37,088 nucleotides of DNA, from NCBI RefSeq assembly GCF_002902725.1, contig NZ_PPRT01000029.1, positions 1 to 37,088 of the forward strand, read 5' to 3'. Each line of letters begins with the position of its first letter. Positions within the stretch are counted from its first letter, which is position 1. A model generated the notes under the pieces. It was not told where the DNA came from, made no database searches, and saw nothing but the letters and a program-made list of their open reading frames with translations. Positions 1 through 9,887 of the stretch are shown piece by piece. Both the position numbers and the translations under genes were made by a program. Source of the DNA: Staphylococcus caprae (lineage in GTDB: Bacteria; Bacillota; Bacilli; Staphylococcales; Staphylococcaceae).

Positions 1-406
1 CATTTTAATAATATTAATTTTAGCATTAATAATATTATCTTTCTACATATCTCATGAAATTAAGAGAGAGCACTATATCAAAGTTCAAAAAGCACGTATT
101 GAATTATTTTTCAAACATAATTTAAAAGGCTACAAAAATATTGATATTAAAAACACTTATAAATCTCCAATGGGAAGTTATAACATTGAAGGTACCATCA
201 ACCATAATAAAAGATTGAATTTCACTGCTACAATGACTAGCGATACAAACTTTCAGTTCGAAGAAGATCTTACTATTTCTGACAAAATTGATAAAATGTT
301 TAAAACTGACTCAGAAAATCCAGATTTTCCTAATGAAATCATCCGGAAAACGAAACTTAAATCAACAGATTATGAGGCAAAACCTCCAGTTATATTTAAA
401 TTTTAA
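1..406 (+). CDS. DUF1433 domain-containing membrane/lipoprotein, 5'-truncated by window edge
   Basis: The reading frame is open from base 2 to the TAA at 404-406, so the gene begins before the window. The visible part starts inside a hydrophobic stretch rich in Ile and Leu (a membrane helix or lipoprotein signal). A basic/charged segment follows, then the domain with SPMGSYNIEGTINHNK and the C-terminal tail YEAKPPVIFKF. This layout and the 'MG-Y-I-G-I-NN-K' and 'EA-PP' motifs match the DUF1433 family, which occurs as tandem paralogues in staphylococci. The function is unknown. The first internal ATG (170) is not the real start, because coding sequence with the family features lies upstream of it. 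The family call comes from recognition of motifs, not from a search. Confidence 0.72.
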   Translation, partial: ILIILILALIILSFYISHEIKREHYIKVQKARIELFFKHNLKGYKNIDIKNTYKSPMGSYNIEGTINHNKRLNFTATMTSDTNFQFEEDLTISDKIDKMFKTDSENPDFPNEIIRKTKLKSTDYEAKPPVIFKF

Positions 407-500
407 ACTTACGCCCTCTACATTATTTTTGTATTGAAAATAATCATTCATAATCTGTAATTTTAGAATAAGAATATGATATAGACCTTTAAAAGCAAAG

Positions 501-545
501 AAAACGGAGATTGCTATGACATCAGAATAGCGATCTCCGTTTTTA
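501..545 (-). terminator. Intrinsic terminator of pyrG
   Basis: A 17-bp stem (501-517 with 527-543, one G-U pair) has a 9-nt loop. A-rich DNA at its left side gives a U-rich 3' flank on the minus strand. It lies 17 bases beyond the pyrG stop codon. The right side is T-rich too, so it can also stop transcription from the upstream plus-strand DUF1433 gene. Confidence 0.85.
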
Positions 546-561
546 TATGTTTTATAAATAT

Positions 562-2271
<1,710 letters not shown>

Positions 2272-2314
2272 TCAAAGTTACTCTACAATTCTGTTCACTT
2301 TTAATATTGAGTTA

Positions 2315-2366
2315 TTTGAAAAAACAAAAAAACGCTCCCTCTCACAACAAATGTAAGGGGGAGCGT
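2315..2366 (-). terminator. pyrG leader attenuator (CTP-sensing terminator)
   Basis: On the minus strand an 11-bp stem (2356-2366 with 2332-2342, one G-U) and a 13-nt loop are followed by a U-rich run. It lies between the pyrG promoter and the gene. The 5' arm reads ACGCTCCCCCTT in the transcript, a C/U-rich strand able to pair with a poly-G 5' end. In Bacillus subtilis pyrG, low CTP causes reiterative G addition at a GGGCUC start and the resulting poly-G forms an antiterminator with such an arm. The start site here has the same GGGCTC sequence. Confidence 0.85.
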
Positions 2367-2401
2367 ATCTACTTAATACACGTGTCCTAATTAAAGGAGC
2401 C

Positions 2402-2415
2402 CGAATAAAATTCTA
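2402..2415 (-). promoter_or_regulatory. pyrG promoter -10 and GGGCTCC start site
   Basis: A -10 box TAGAAT (complement of 2410-2415) is followed after 7 bases by GGGCTCC (complement of 2396-2402), the expected slippage start of the pyrG leader. The predicted start is base 2402. I do not see a clear -35 box, only AT-rich DNA. The start site is inferred from similarity to the B. subtilis pyrG leader. Confidence 0.75.
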
Positions 2416-2625
2416 TCATCTTTTAACTAAAAATAAAAGTCCCATTTTTTAATCTAGACTGTAGAGATACCTTTTAAAATTAAGCTAGATTATCAATACT
2501 CCGTATTTAAATTAAGAATAAATCTTTTTGTACCAGCTTTCTTATGACACATGCATAAATCACATGTGTTCGTACTCCACTTTATGTCTAACTCATTTAC
2601 TAATAATTAAATCAAAGAATGTGAA

Positions 2626-3162
2626 TTAGTCGTTGAAGTCTTCTTCGTCTTCGAACTCTTCTTCTTCCTCTTCTGCCATGTCATCGTCTTCATCTTCTTC
2701 AATAACGATGTCAGAATCGTTGATTTCTTCTTCTACATCCTCATCTTCAGGATCATTTAATGTTTCTTGATCGTCAGTTTCAGCAGGAATATCATCGTCA
2801 TCATCGATGTCATCCTCACCTAATAATTTAAGATTTTTATCTTCTTCATCATCGTCATCAAGAATATCAAATTTTTGAATCGTAGGTGCGATTTTCTCTT
2901 CAATATCATCAACTGAATACCAGTCACGAAGTCCCCATTGATTCTCTCCAACGTTTAAGAAACGTCCATCAGTATTAAGGTCAGTGTAGAATTGAACAAC
3001 ACGTGTTTCAATGTCTTCGTATTCATATCCACCTAAAGATTTAAATTCATCAATGATATCGTATAAGTTCATTGTTGTTTGTTTATCATTTAATAAAGTG
3101 TAAGCCATATCGATAAATGACTTCTCATCTACCATTTCTTTCGTGTAATCTTGAATTTTCAT
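2626..3162 (-). CDS. rpoE: DNA-directed RNA polymerase delta subunit
   Basis: Delta is a Firmicute-specific RNA polymerase subunit that promotes enzyme recycling and promoter selectivity. The 178-aa product has a folded N-terminal HARE-HTH domain (about residues 1-90, starting [10 protein letters not shown] and including WGLRDWY). A very acidic Asp/Glu tail follows (about 110-178), the hallmark of the protein. The ATG at 3162 is preceded by AAAGGAAG. It sits directly upstream of pyrG in the same direction, the conserved order in Bacillus and Staphylococcus. The 450-base gap holds the pyrG promoter and attenuator. A 7-bp inverted repeat at 2547-2569 follows the stop codon, but it has no U-run and is not a convincing terminator. 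Confidence 0.95.
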   Translation of the reverse strand: MKIQDYTKEMVDEKSFIDMAYTLLNDKQTTMNLYDIIDEFKSLGGYEYEDIETRVVQFYTDLNTDGRFLNVGENQWGLRDWYSVDDIEEKIAPTIQKFDILDDDDEEDKNLKLLGEDDIDDDDDIPAETDDQETLNDPEDEDVEEEINDSDIVIEEDEDDDMAEEEEEEFEDEEDFND

Positions 3163-3273
3163 TAAAAAATACTTCCTTTCAAAGGATTTTTTCTCTTATT
3201 AACGTCAAATTTTCATTAACTAATATTAACAAAAATAAATTATAAATGACAACATGTGATTTCGCAATCACAA

Positions 3274-4134
3274 CTAATAGTTTATGTATTTTTCAAATAG
3301 TACATAATCTTCAGCTTCTTCAATGACTACAAAATTACTATTTACACATAAAGGTTTCAATTCATTATGTTCACCATATAAAGTGATTGCCAAAACTTTA
3401 ATACTATCAAAGTTTTTACGAATATACGTTGGCAGTTGGCGAAGTGCACTTTCAGCAATACCTTCATTTCTGTGTTCTTTATTGACTTCAATTGCAGAAA
3501 TTCTCATTCTATTTTCGATTTGCTCTACAGCGATAAATCCAACTTTTTCTTTATCTTTAAGTAAGTTAATTACATGAATATTTGCCTCTTCCGATGTTTC
3601 ACTTTCAACTAATCGAAGTGAAGACACATGTTTAGAATCTAAATCTAAGTAGTAAAGACGCTCTTTACCGATTGGTCCTTCCTCTTTGGTTGCCGTATGC
3701 ATGAAACCAGCACGCTCATAAACATTCCATGCTCCTTTATTTTCCGCATCTACGACAAGATACAAATGATTAAAATCTGGGAACAATTCTTGCACATACT
3801 GTGGTAAAAACATCATCATTTTTGTGCCATAACCATGACCTTGAAATTTCTCATTCACTGACAATGAACGAACATATACGACATTTTCTGGTGTATCATA
3901 ACCTTCATGTTGATAAAATTGATGTAAAACAAAGAATCCTACGACTTCCCCATGTTGATTCATAGCGATATTAGCTACTCTATTGTCATCATTTAATGCG
4001 TCATCTAAAACATCTTTCGGTAGTGACGAATAAATTTGTTGTCTTTCACTTAACTCAAACTCTTGAACTGCTTCGCGATACTTTTCCTCGAAGACTTGAA
4101 CTGTAATATCTTCAAACTCTTTTTTGATAAACAT
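3274..4134 (-). CDS. GNAT-family N-acetyltransferase, two GNAT modules
   Basis: This is a predicted acetyl-CoA-dependent acetyltransferase of unknown substrate. The product is 286 aa, about twice the size of one GNAT domain. The first module (about 1-165) has the acetyl-CoA loop in LSVNEKFQGHGYGTKMM (QGHGYG at 98-103) and the following ENKGAWNVYERAGF segment, both typical of active GNATs. The second half (about 170-286) looks like another GNAT fold, with IEVNKEHRNEGIAESAL near 216-231. Its loop is weaker (RNEGIA), so it may be degenerate. It lies upstream of rpoE with 111 bases between them. The substrate cannot be read from the sequence. Confidence 0.85.
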   Translation of the reverse strand: MFIKKEFEDITVQVFEEKYREAVQEFELSERQQIYSSLPKDVLDDALNDDNRVANIAMNQHGEVVGFFVLHQFYQHEGYDTPENVVYVRSLSVNEKFQGHGYGTKMMMFLPQYVQELFPDFNHLYLVVDAENKGAWNVYERAGFMHTATKEEGPIGKERLYYLDLDSKHVSSLRLVESETSEEANIHVINLLKDKEKVGFIAVEQIENRMRISAIEVNKEHRNEGIAESALRQLPTYIRKNFDSIKVLAITLYGEHNELKPLCVNSNFVVIEEAEDYVLFEKYINY

Positions 4135-4395
4135 ATGATTAATCCCCTATTCATTAGTTACACTATTAATTATATATGAATTAAATATCGATTACTATTT
4201 AAGATTGTAGAAATTTACTGATTTGACAAGGATTGATTTACTTTACCCTTTTACAAAAAAGATTCTTACAATGTCCATACCCTATTAAAGTAAATTAACA
4301 ACCATAAAGTGATTTTTAATTAAATTGCACTTGTTTTTCAAAAATTTTAATATACTATTATGAGTGACGTATTTTTGATGTGGAGTGATAATCAT

Positions 4396-5193
4396 ATGAA
4401 GGTCGGTATTGATGCCGGGGGCACTTTAATAAAGATTGTTCAAGAACAAAATGATAAACGTTCATACAGAACAGAATTAACTACAAATATAGAGAAAGTG
4501 ATTGATTGGTTAAATCATGAAACAATCGACTCACTTCATTTAACTGGTGGTAATGCTGGTGTTATTGCAGAAAATATTACGATTCCAGCTCAAACTTTTG
4601 TGGAATTTGACGCTTCCTCAAAAGGGCTAGGTATTCTTTTGAAAGAACAAGGACATCATCTTGAAAATTATATATTTGCAAATGTTGGTACAGGGACTTC
4701 ACTGCATTACTTTGATGGTAAAGATCAACAACGTGTGGGTGGTGTCGGAACTGGAGGCGGTATGATCCAAGGGCTAGGTTACCTGTTATCAAACTTAACT
4801 GATTACACTGAATTAACTAATTTAGCACAAGGTGGCTGTCGAGATTCGATTGATTTGAAGGTCAAACATATTTATAAAGATACTGAACCACCGATTTCTG
4901 GTGATTTAACTGCTGCTAACTTTGGAAATGTCCTACATCATCTAGATGAGAATTTTTCTTCTGCGGATAAACTTGCTTCTGTTATTGGTGTCGTCGGTGA
5001 AGTAATTACAACGATGGCTATTACATTAGCTCGTGAATATCACACTGAGAATGTAGTCTACATCGGCTCATCTTTTAATAATAATCATTTATTACGCGAA
5101 GTCATTGAAGATTACACTGTTTTAAGAGGATTTAAACCTTATTATATTGAACATGGCGCGTTTTCAGGCGCATTAGGTGCAATCTACCTCTAA
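4396..5193 (+). CDS. coaW: Type II pantothenate kinase
   Basis: CoaW phosphorylates pantothenate, the first step of coenzyme A synthesis. Staphylococci use this eukaryote-like type II enzyme, which is not feedback inhibited by CoA thioesters. The 265-aa product begins [15 protein letters not shown] (phosphate-binding loop, ASKHA fold). It contains [23 protein letters not shown] and [17 protein letters not shown], all closely matching S. aureus CoaW as I recall it. The frame is open from 4360, but the ATG at 4396 has GGAGTG at 4382-4387 and matches the known N-terminus. The gene stands alone between minus-strand genes and ends in a two-way terminator. Confidence 0.96.
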   Translation: MKVGIDAGGTLIKIVQEQNDKRSYRTELTTNIEKVIDWLNHETIDSLHLTGGNAGVIAENITIPAQTFVEFDASSKGLGILLKEQGHHLENYIFANVGTGTSLHYFDGKDQQRVGGVGTGGGMIQGLGYLLSNLTDYTELTNLAQGGCRDSIDLKVKHIYKDTEPPISGDLTAANFGNVLHHLDENFSSADKLASVIGVVGEVITTMAITLAREYHTENVVYIGSSFNNNHLLREVIEDYTVLRGFKPYYIEHGAFSGALGAIYL

Positions 5194-5205
5194 CTCATAT
5201 TCATA

Positions 5206-5267
5206 AAAAAGAGCAAGGTATAGAAATCATCTTACTAAAAATTAGATTTCTACCTTGCTCCTATTTT
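5206..5267. terminator. Bidirectional terminator between coaW and the DUF2750 gene
   Basis: The stem pairs 5211-5228 with 5245-5260 (two-base bulge). It is flanked by an A-run on the left and a T-run on the right, so it can end transcripts from both convergent genes. Confidence 0.88.
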
Positions 5268-5283
5268 TTATACTTATCATATT

Positions 5284-5949
5284 TTAAAAAGTAATTTCAT
5301 TAGAAAGTTTCTGTGCTGATAATACAGTACCTACAACCCCAGGTTTTAAATCTACAGCTACTGCTTTATCATCATCACGTAACTTATCTAACCATTCACC
5401 AAATACTTTACCTTCAATTTCGATAATTTCGCATTCTTCAAAATCTTCGTCTCGCACTTTACGTGCACGATTTTTAATGCTCCATACCGGCATAATATGA
5501 GGTTTATGATGGTCATCATCACTAATCATAATAAAGTTTTTCTCGCCTTTATTAGTTAAACCATATACTTCATCATATTTAGCTACATCTTTTACAAATT
5601 CTTTCATTCTAATTTCATCGAGTTCTGACATTAACTCGTCAGTCATTTTGACAACATCCACTAAATGACCTTGTTCTTCTTCAGTAATATTTACTAGAAT
5701 TTCATCCCCGTTATCAAACAAATCATCCATTTCATATGTGACAAAACGGTCGATATCCGCACGGACAATCTTGTCAAACTCAACAGAATTTTGAGATAAA
5801 TAAGACTCTGCTACAGATTCGTCCGTCCACATCGCAATATAGGATTGATTATTTTGATTTAATCTTACTAATTTCTTATTTTTTGAAGCAAAATAAATAT
5901 ATTCGTTGATTAAAATATCTTTGAAAAATGCTTCATGTTTATATGACAT
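5284..5949 (-). CDS. Tandem DUF2750 domain protein
   Basis: A 221-aa acidic soluble protein of unknown function. It appears to contain two copies of a DUF2750-like unit: residues about 1-105 (with YIAMWTDESVAESYL) and about 106-221 (with HIMPVWSIKNRARKV). Each pairs a 'W-S/D' core with a following strand ending in a hydrophobic DID/WLD stretch. No signal peptide or membrane segment is visible. The ATG at 5949 has GAGGG about 9 bases upstream. It is 170 bases downstream of the ATP-grasp gene on the same strand. There is no motif that lets me assign a reaction. Confidence 0.72.
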   Translation of the reverse strand: MSYKHEAFFKDILINEYIYFASKNKKLVRLNQNNQSYIAMWTDESVAESYLSQNSVEFDKIVRADIDRFVTYEMDDLFDNGDEILVNITEEEQGHLVDVVKMTDELMSELDEIRMKEFVKDVAKYDEVYGLTNKGEKNFIMISDDDHHKPHIMPVWSIKNRARKVRDEDFEECEIIEIEGKVFGEWLDKLRDDDKAVAVDLKPGVVGTVLSAQKLSNEITF

Positions 5950-6121
5950 GCTTAACCCTCAATTCATTAGTTATTCGTATCGTTTACAATCAAAATCTTA
6001 AATGACTTAGAATTGTTAGTCAATTATGCAAAATATAAACATTTCAAGAATTTAATATCTGAATATTAAGAAAATAATAAATTGAAAGGTAATCATTTTA
6101 AACCAAGCGTCATACTATTTT

Positions 6122-7315
6122 CTATAAACCTAGTTCTTTGATAAACGCTTTTTCATGCTTTATAATATCTGACCTATTCGCGCCATGCCATATACATCCG
6201 AAACGAGAATTCACTTCATCTTTACCATACCAATCGCCATCATAATAAGATAAAGGATATAATACACCTTTTTCTACGTATTTAAGAATCGTGTTAAAGA
6301 AATGTGTGTTATCTCCTTTTGAAAAATAACTATAAAATTTGTGATATCCATCAGTTAAGTCATTAGCGAGTAATAGCATACTTGTCGAACCATTTTGCCT
6401 AAAATTCAAATCAATCGCAAAAACATCGTCATTTTTATCTACAAGTAAATCAAAACCAGCAACACCAAAGAAGCCTTTACTCACGCCTATTTCCATGATT
6501 TCTCTGCCAGCGTCAATCACATGTTGTGGAACATCAGTCACATTTTCGTTGCCGTTATAAAAGCCATAATCATTAGTCAGTTGTTGTGCTGTTCCTAAAT
6601 ATTGTAATCCTAGTTCATCCGAGTAAGCATATTGAACGCAATAGTTATTTACTGCTTCAATTTTCTGTTCAATAATTAATTGTTCTGTGGCTTCAGTAGC
6701 TTCTTTAATACGTGTTTTCGCCTTTTCTAAATCTTCATCGTTATAACAAATCATCACGCCATACCCACCGGCTGTAGGTAAATCATCACCGGGTTTAATT
6801 ACAAATGGATATGACCATGATTGGATACGCGTTTCAAATTCTTCTATAGGTACAATATCTCTTTTAGGTACATATTTATAATTAGTCCATTCAGGAATTC
6901 GAGATTTATTATTTAGAGCTACAAAGATATCCTTGTCTAATGCGTAAAACTCTTTCTCTAAGATATCTTCATCATGAATATATTGAAAATAAATCTTTTT
7001 CCCTTTTTCATGTGCGAGTTGTTTAATTAATGCTTCATACGTTTCTTTATTCTTAAATTTATATATAAGTTCAGGTATTTGTTTCCCAACCAATTTAAAT
7101 AATTGTTCTAATTTCTCAGTTACACTTGCCTCATGCACAATAACTGGGAATTGATTTGCGATAAGCAATTCTCTTCCCGTTAAAAAGTTTGATTGATGTT
7201 CATCAGGTTTTAACCACGGATTGGAATTATATGAAGGCCTGGATGTATATACTACATCGTCATTGTATAGATCACTCAGTGTTAACATAGGTCCTTTCAC
7301 TTTTTCATTCATCAT
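6122..7315 (-). CDS. ATP-grasp domain protein (putative carboxylate-amine ligase)
   Basis: A 397-aa protein with an ATP-grasp fold, which forms an acyl-phosphate and joins it to an amine or similar nucleophile. Visible elements are the ATP-binding strand YPFVIKPGDDLPTAGGYGV (about 169-187), a second strand QLIIEQKIEA (about 212-221), and the metal-binding segment FAIDLNFRQNGSTSM (about 289-303), where D292 and N294 would bind Mg. The N-terminal ~100 residues are a less familiar preATP-grasp part. The ATG overlaps the TGA of the upstream M20 hydrolase gene (ATGA), so the two are translationally coupled. This suggests one makes and one breaks the same kind of amide. The substrate is unknown. 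Confidence 0.8.
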   Translation of the reverse strand: MMNEKVKGPMLTLSDLYNDDVVYTSRPSYNSNPWLKPDEHQSNFLTGRELLIANQFPVIVHEASVTEKLEQLFKLVGKQIPELIYKFKNKETYEALIKQLAHEKGKKIYFQYIHDEDILEKEFYALDKDIFVALNNKSRIPEWTNYKYVPKRDIVPIEEFETRIQSWSYPFVIKPGDDLPTAGGYGVMICYNDEDLEKAKTRIKEATEATEQLIIEQKIEAVNNYCVQYAYSDELGLQYLGTAQQLTNDYGFYNGNENVTDVPQHVIDAGREIMEIGVSKGFFGVAGFDLLVDKNDDVFAIDLNFRQNGSTSMLLLANDLTDGYHKFYSYFSKGDNTHFFNTILKYVEKGVLYPLSYYDGDWYGKDEVNSRFGCIWHGANRSDIIKHEKAFIKELGL

Positions 7316-8496
7316 TTAACATGCCCCTTTTTATGAGTATGTTCTTCAACTATTTCATTGAACAACTGCTCATTTTCAATTAATTCTAAGCCCATTAAAG
7401 CTAAGATTTTAGCCCCTCTTATCAATGCCTGATCCCCATGTACACTTGCTGCCGCTTCTCTAAAGCGATGCGTATGCCCTACTAAATTTCCAGAACCTAT
7501 TTTAATGTGTGGATGAATCGTAGGCACGATGTGACTTACATTACCCGTATCTGTCGAACCATAACCAAAATCGTCATCGATGACATCTTCGCCCATTTCA
7601 ATTGCATATTTTTCAAATAAATCATCGAGCTTTGGTGACTTAATAAACTCATTCACCCCATTTTGAATTGGGCCAAATTCATAATCGCAACCCGTTTGAA
7701 TTGCTGCACCTCGTGCAATCTGATTAACCTTTTCAGTTAAAATATCTAATTCTTTACGCGTCGTAGCTCTCGTGTAAAAACGAGCATGTGTAAAGTCAGG
7801 AATAATATTTGCAGCTTTACCACCATCTAAAATAACACCATGCACGCGTTGGCTCTTTTTAATATGTTGTCTGAGTTGAGCCACACCATTAAAATAGGAA
7901 ATCATAGCATCTAAAGCATTCAGTGCTTCCTCTGCATTTTCAGAAGCATGGGCACTGCGTCCATAAAATTTAATATCCAATACATCTACTGCAAGCGTAT
8001 CGATTGTACGATATGTTTCATTACCAGGATGCACCATAAGCGCAACATCTATATCATCAATGATACCTGCTTTCACATAAGAGGCTTTCGCCGAACCGTT
8101 CTCGCCACCCTCTTCAGCTGGACAACCTAACACCACAACTTTGCCACCTTTATCATCGATGACTTGTTTTAAAGCTGTGCCGCCTAACACACTTGCAGTA
8201 CCTATAATATTATGACCACATGCATGCCCGAGACCCGGTAAAGCATCATATTCTGCTAAAAAGCCGATTGTAGGCCCCGGCTTATTGGAATCATAAGAAG
8301 CGATAAAACCTGTCGCATGACCAGCGATATCTGTTTCAATTTCAAACTCATAAGCTCTTAAAATGTCGATTAATGTTCTTGAAGCAAAAATTTCTTCATT
8401 TCCTAATTCAGGGCGTTCATGAATACGATGACTGATTTCGACATAATCATATTTTTTATTTTCAATAAAATCTAAAATCTCTTGTTTAGCACTCAT
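7312..8496 (-). CDS. M20-family metallopeptidase/amidohydrolase
   Basis: A predicted zinc-dependent amidohydrolase of the M20D / aminobenzoyl-glutamate hydrolase-like group. The 394-aa protein has metal and catalytic motifs in order: FLAEYDALPGLGHACGHN (near residue 80-100, Cys/His ligands), the EEGGENG acid cluster, MVHPGN, a dimerisation domain with SAHAS, and a late metal-binding stretch near KIGSGNLVGHTHRFREAAAS. The frame is open to 8526. The ATG at 8496 is preferred because AAAGGGAG lies about 10 bases upstream, whereas the 8526 start has no such site. It is the first gene of a two-gene operon with the ATP-grasp protein, overlapping by four bases. The physiological substrate is unknown. 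Confidence 0.87.
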   Translation of the reverse strand: MSAKQEILDFIENKKYDYVEISHRIHERPELGNEEIFASRTLIDILRAYEFEIETDIAGHATGFIASYDSNKPGPTIGFLAEYDALPGLGHACGHNIIGTASVLGGTALKQVIDDKGGKVVVLGCPAEEGGENGSAKASYVKAGIIDDIDVALMVHPGNETYRTIDTLAVDVLDIKFYGRSAHASENAEEALNALDAMISYFNGVAQLRQHIKKSQRVHGVILDGGKAANIIPDFTHARFYTRATTRKELDILTEKVNQIARGAAIQTGCDYEFGPIQNGVNEFIKSPKLDDLFEKYAIEMGEDVIDDDFGYGSTDTGNVSHIVPTIHPHIKIGSGNLVGHTHRFREAAASVHGDQALIRGAKILALMGLELIENEQLFNEIVEEHTHKKGHVK

Positions 8497-8763
8497 TGTA
8501 TCTAACTCCCTTTGAAACATTGCCATCTCATCATTTTTGCTTCACATTGATTAAGATGAAAAGCATTGATAGATTTCTTATATAATTAAACGATATACAT
8601 ATTAGATAAACCTTATTGTGAAGATTTATAGCTTTGCCATTGTGACTTCAATTTAATTATTACTTATTCTATCGGATTAAATTAGCGTTGTCATTACTTT
8701 TAATTATATTTACACAATTTTCTTACAATTCAATTTCCAACTTTGTCTCGATATTTTTCAAAA

Positions 8764-8792
8764 TTGTAAATCATGAAAAGGATTGTTACAAT
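8764..8792 (+). promoter_or_regulatory. luxS promoter
   Basis: TTGTAA (8764-8769) and TACAAT (8787-8792) are separated by 17 bases, a good sigma-A promoter 55 bases before the luxS start. A perfect 5-bp inverted repeat TTGCG-TATT-CGCAA (8817-8830) sits just before the ribosome site. The rest of the gap from 8497 to 8763 is AT-rich and shows nothing else I can name. Confidence 0.7.
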
Positions 8793-8846
8793 CTAACTAT
8801 TGAATTGAACAATATGTTGCGTATTCGCAATAAGGAGGATTATGTA

Positions 8847-9317
8847 ATGCCTAAAATGAACGTTGAAAGTTTTAATTTGGATCATACTAAAGTCGTTGCC
8901 CCATTCATTCGTTTGGCTGGTACGATGGAAGGTTTAAACGGGGATGTCATTCATAAATATGATATTCGTTTCAAACAACCTAACAAAGAACATATGGAAA
9001 TGCCTGGTTTACATTCATTAGAACATTTAATGGCTGAAAATATTAGAAATCATACAGACAAAGTAGTAGATTTAAGTCCTATGGGATGTCAAACAGGCTT
9101 CTATGTATCATTTATTAATCATGATGATTATGAAGATGTTTTAAATATTGTTGAAAAAACTTTAAACGATGTCTTAAATGCGACTGAAGTTCCAGCATGT
9201 AATGAGGTACAATGCGGTTGGGCTGCAAGTCATTCATTAGAAGGTGCAAAAGAAATCGCTCAAGCCTTTTTAGACAAACGTGAACAATGGAATGATATTT
9301 ACGGCGAAGGAAAATAA
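8847..9317 (+). CDS. luxS: S-ribosylhomocysteine lyase (AI-2 synthase)
   Basis: LuxS cleaves S-ribosylhomocysteine to homocysteine and DPD, the precursor of autoinducer-2, in the activated methyl cycle. The product is 156 aa, the same length as S. aureus LuxS. The metal-binding HxxEH motif is at H56-H60, catalytic C81 is in MGCQTGFY, and the third metal ligand C123 is in [10 protein letters not shown]. The frame is open back to 8688, but that upstream part is not LuxS-like. The ATG at 8847 follows AAGGAGG at 8832-8838. The gene is monocistronic, with its own promoter and terminator. Confidence 0.97.
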   Translation: MPKMNVESFNLDHTKVVAPFIRLAGTMEGLNGDVIHKYDIRFKQPNKEHMEMPGLHSLEHLMAENIRNHTDKVVDLSPMGCQTGFYVSFINHDDYEDVLNIVEKTLNDVLNATEVPACNEVQCGWAASHSLEGAKEIAQAFLDKREQWNDIYGEGK

Positions 9318-9340
9318 TTAATTCAATCAACTTAAATAAA

Positions 9341-9386
9341 CCTCTAGACTAACTTTTATTACAAGGTTAATCTAGAGGCTTTTTAT
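9341..9386 (+). terminator. luxS terminator
   Basis: The stem 9341-9353 pairs with 9366-9378 (CCTCTAG arms) and is followed by a T-run at 9380-9387. It lies 23 bases past the luxS stop codon. Confidence 0.9.
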
Positions 9387-9400
9387 TTGTAAATATCAAA

Positions 9401-9438
9401 CATATTGGCAGAAGATGACTGGATTTATAGTACGCTTA
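9401..9438. repeat. Relic fragment of the repeat found at 15471-15689
   Basis: The stretch starting CATATTGGCAGAAGATGACT and running to TACGCTTA aligns by eye with 15509-15548 (CGTATTAGCAGTAGATGTCT ... TGCGCTTA), about three quarters identical over 38 bases. It lies between the luxS and deo-operon terminators and has no coding role. It is probably a decayed piece of the same intergenic element. Confidence 0.5.
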
Positions 9439-9460
9439 AATCAAACTTCCCTTAATAAAT

Positions 9461-9508
9461 AAAAAATAGCTATGAAGAGATCTATCGTCATAGATCTCCA
9501 CATAGCTC
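9461..9508 (-). terminator. Terminator of the deoC-pdp-deoB-DoxX operon
   Basis: A long hairpin (arms 9468-9486 and 9489-9507, with small mismatches) has an A-run at 9461-9466, which gives a U-tract on the minus strand. It lies 30 bases past the DoxX gene stop. Confidence 0.85.
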
Positions 9509-9536
9509 ATCTTAGTATGTTTACCGAATGGCTTAA

Positions 9537-9887
9537 TTATAATTTTTTAACAATACCCATCAATACAAATTGTAATGGCAATCTTAAATAAAGTGCCCAT
9601 TTAGGGACCTCTTTGTCACCTAATGGCAATTCTTTTCGTGCCATGTAAATATTTGCTGGAAATACTGCTAATAAGAATAAATTAATACCTTTTTTCAACC
9701 AGTTTGCTGGTCTTTTAAGCACTAACATCACACCAAAGAAGATTTCGAAAACACCTGTCACAAGTACAGCTGTCTTTTGTAATGGTAAGTAATCTGGAAC
9801 AATATTTCTAAATTGACGTTCATTTGTAAAGTGAAGAACGCCTGCTGTTCCAAATCCTAAGCCTAATAGAAATCTTAACAATTTCAT
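9537..9887 (-). CDS. DoxX-family small membrane protein
   Basis: A 116-aa integral membrane protein with about four hydrophobic segments: residues ~1-20, ~41-57, ~66-82 and ~97-113. The segment [20 protein letters not shown], then [15 protein letters not shown], is typical of the DoxX/DoxD-like family of small four-helix proteins. Some members are tied to thiol or sulfur redox homeostasis. Its ATG overlaps the TGA of deoB by four bases, so it is the last, translationally coupled gene of the deoxyribonucleoside operon. Nothing in the sequence explains a link to nucleoside catabolism. Confidence 0.8.
   Translation of the reverse strand: MKLLRFLLGLGFGTAGVLHFTNERQFRNIVPDYLPLQKTAVLVTGVFEIFFGVMLVLKRPANWLKKGINLFLLAVFPANIYMARKELPLGDKEVPKWALYLRLPLQFVLMGIVKKL

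Noticed and set aside
2547..2569. Inverted repeat ACACATG/CATGTGT after rpoE
   Set aside because: It is not followed by a U-run on the minus strand; the stem is short, so I do not call it a terminator.
8688..8846. Upstream in-frame extension of luxS
   Set aside because: It contains the luxS promoter; LuxS proteins start at [10 protein letters not shown], and the AAGGAGG site fixes the start at 8847.
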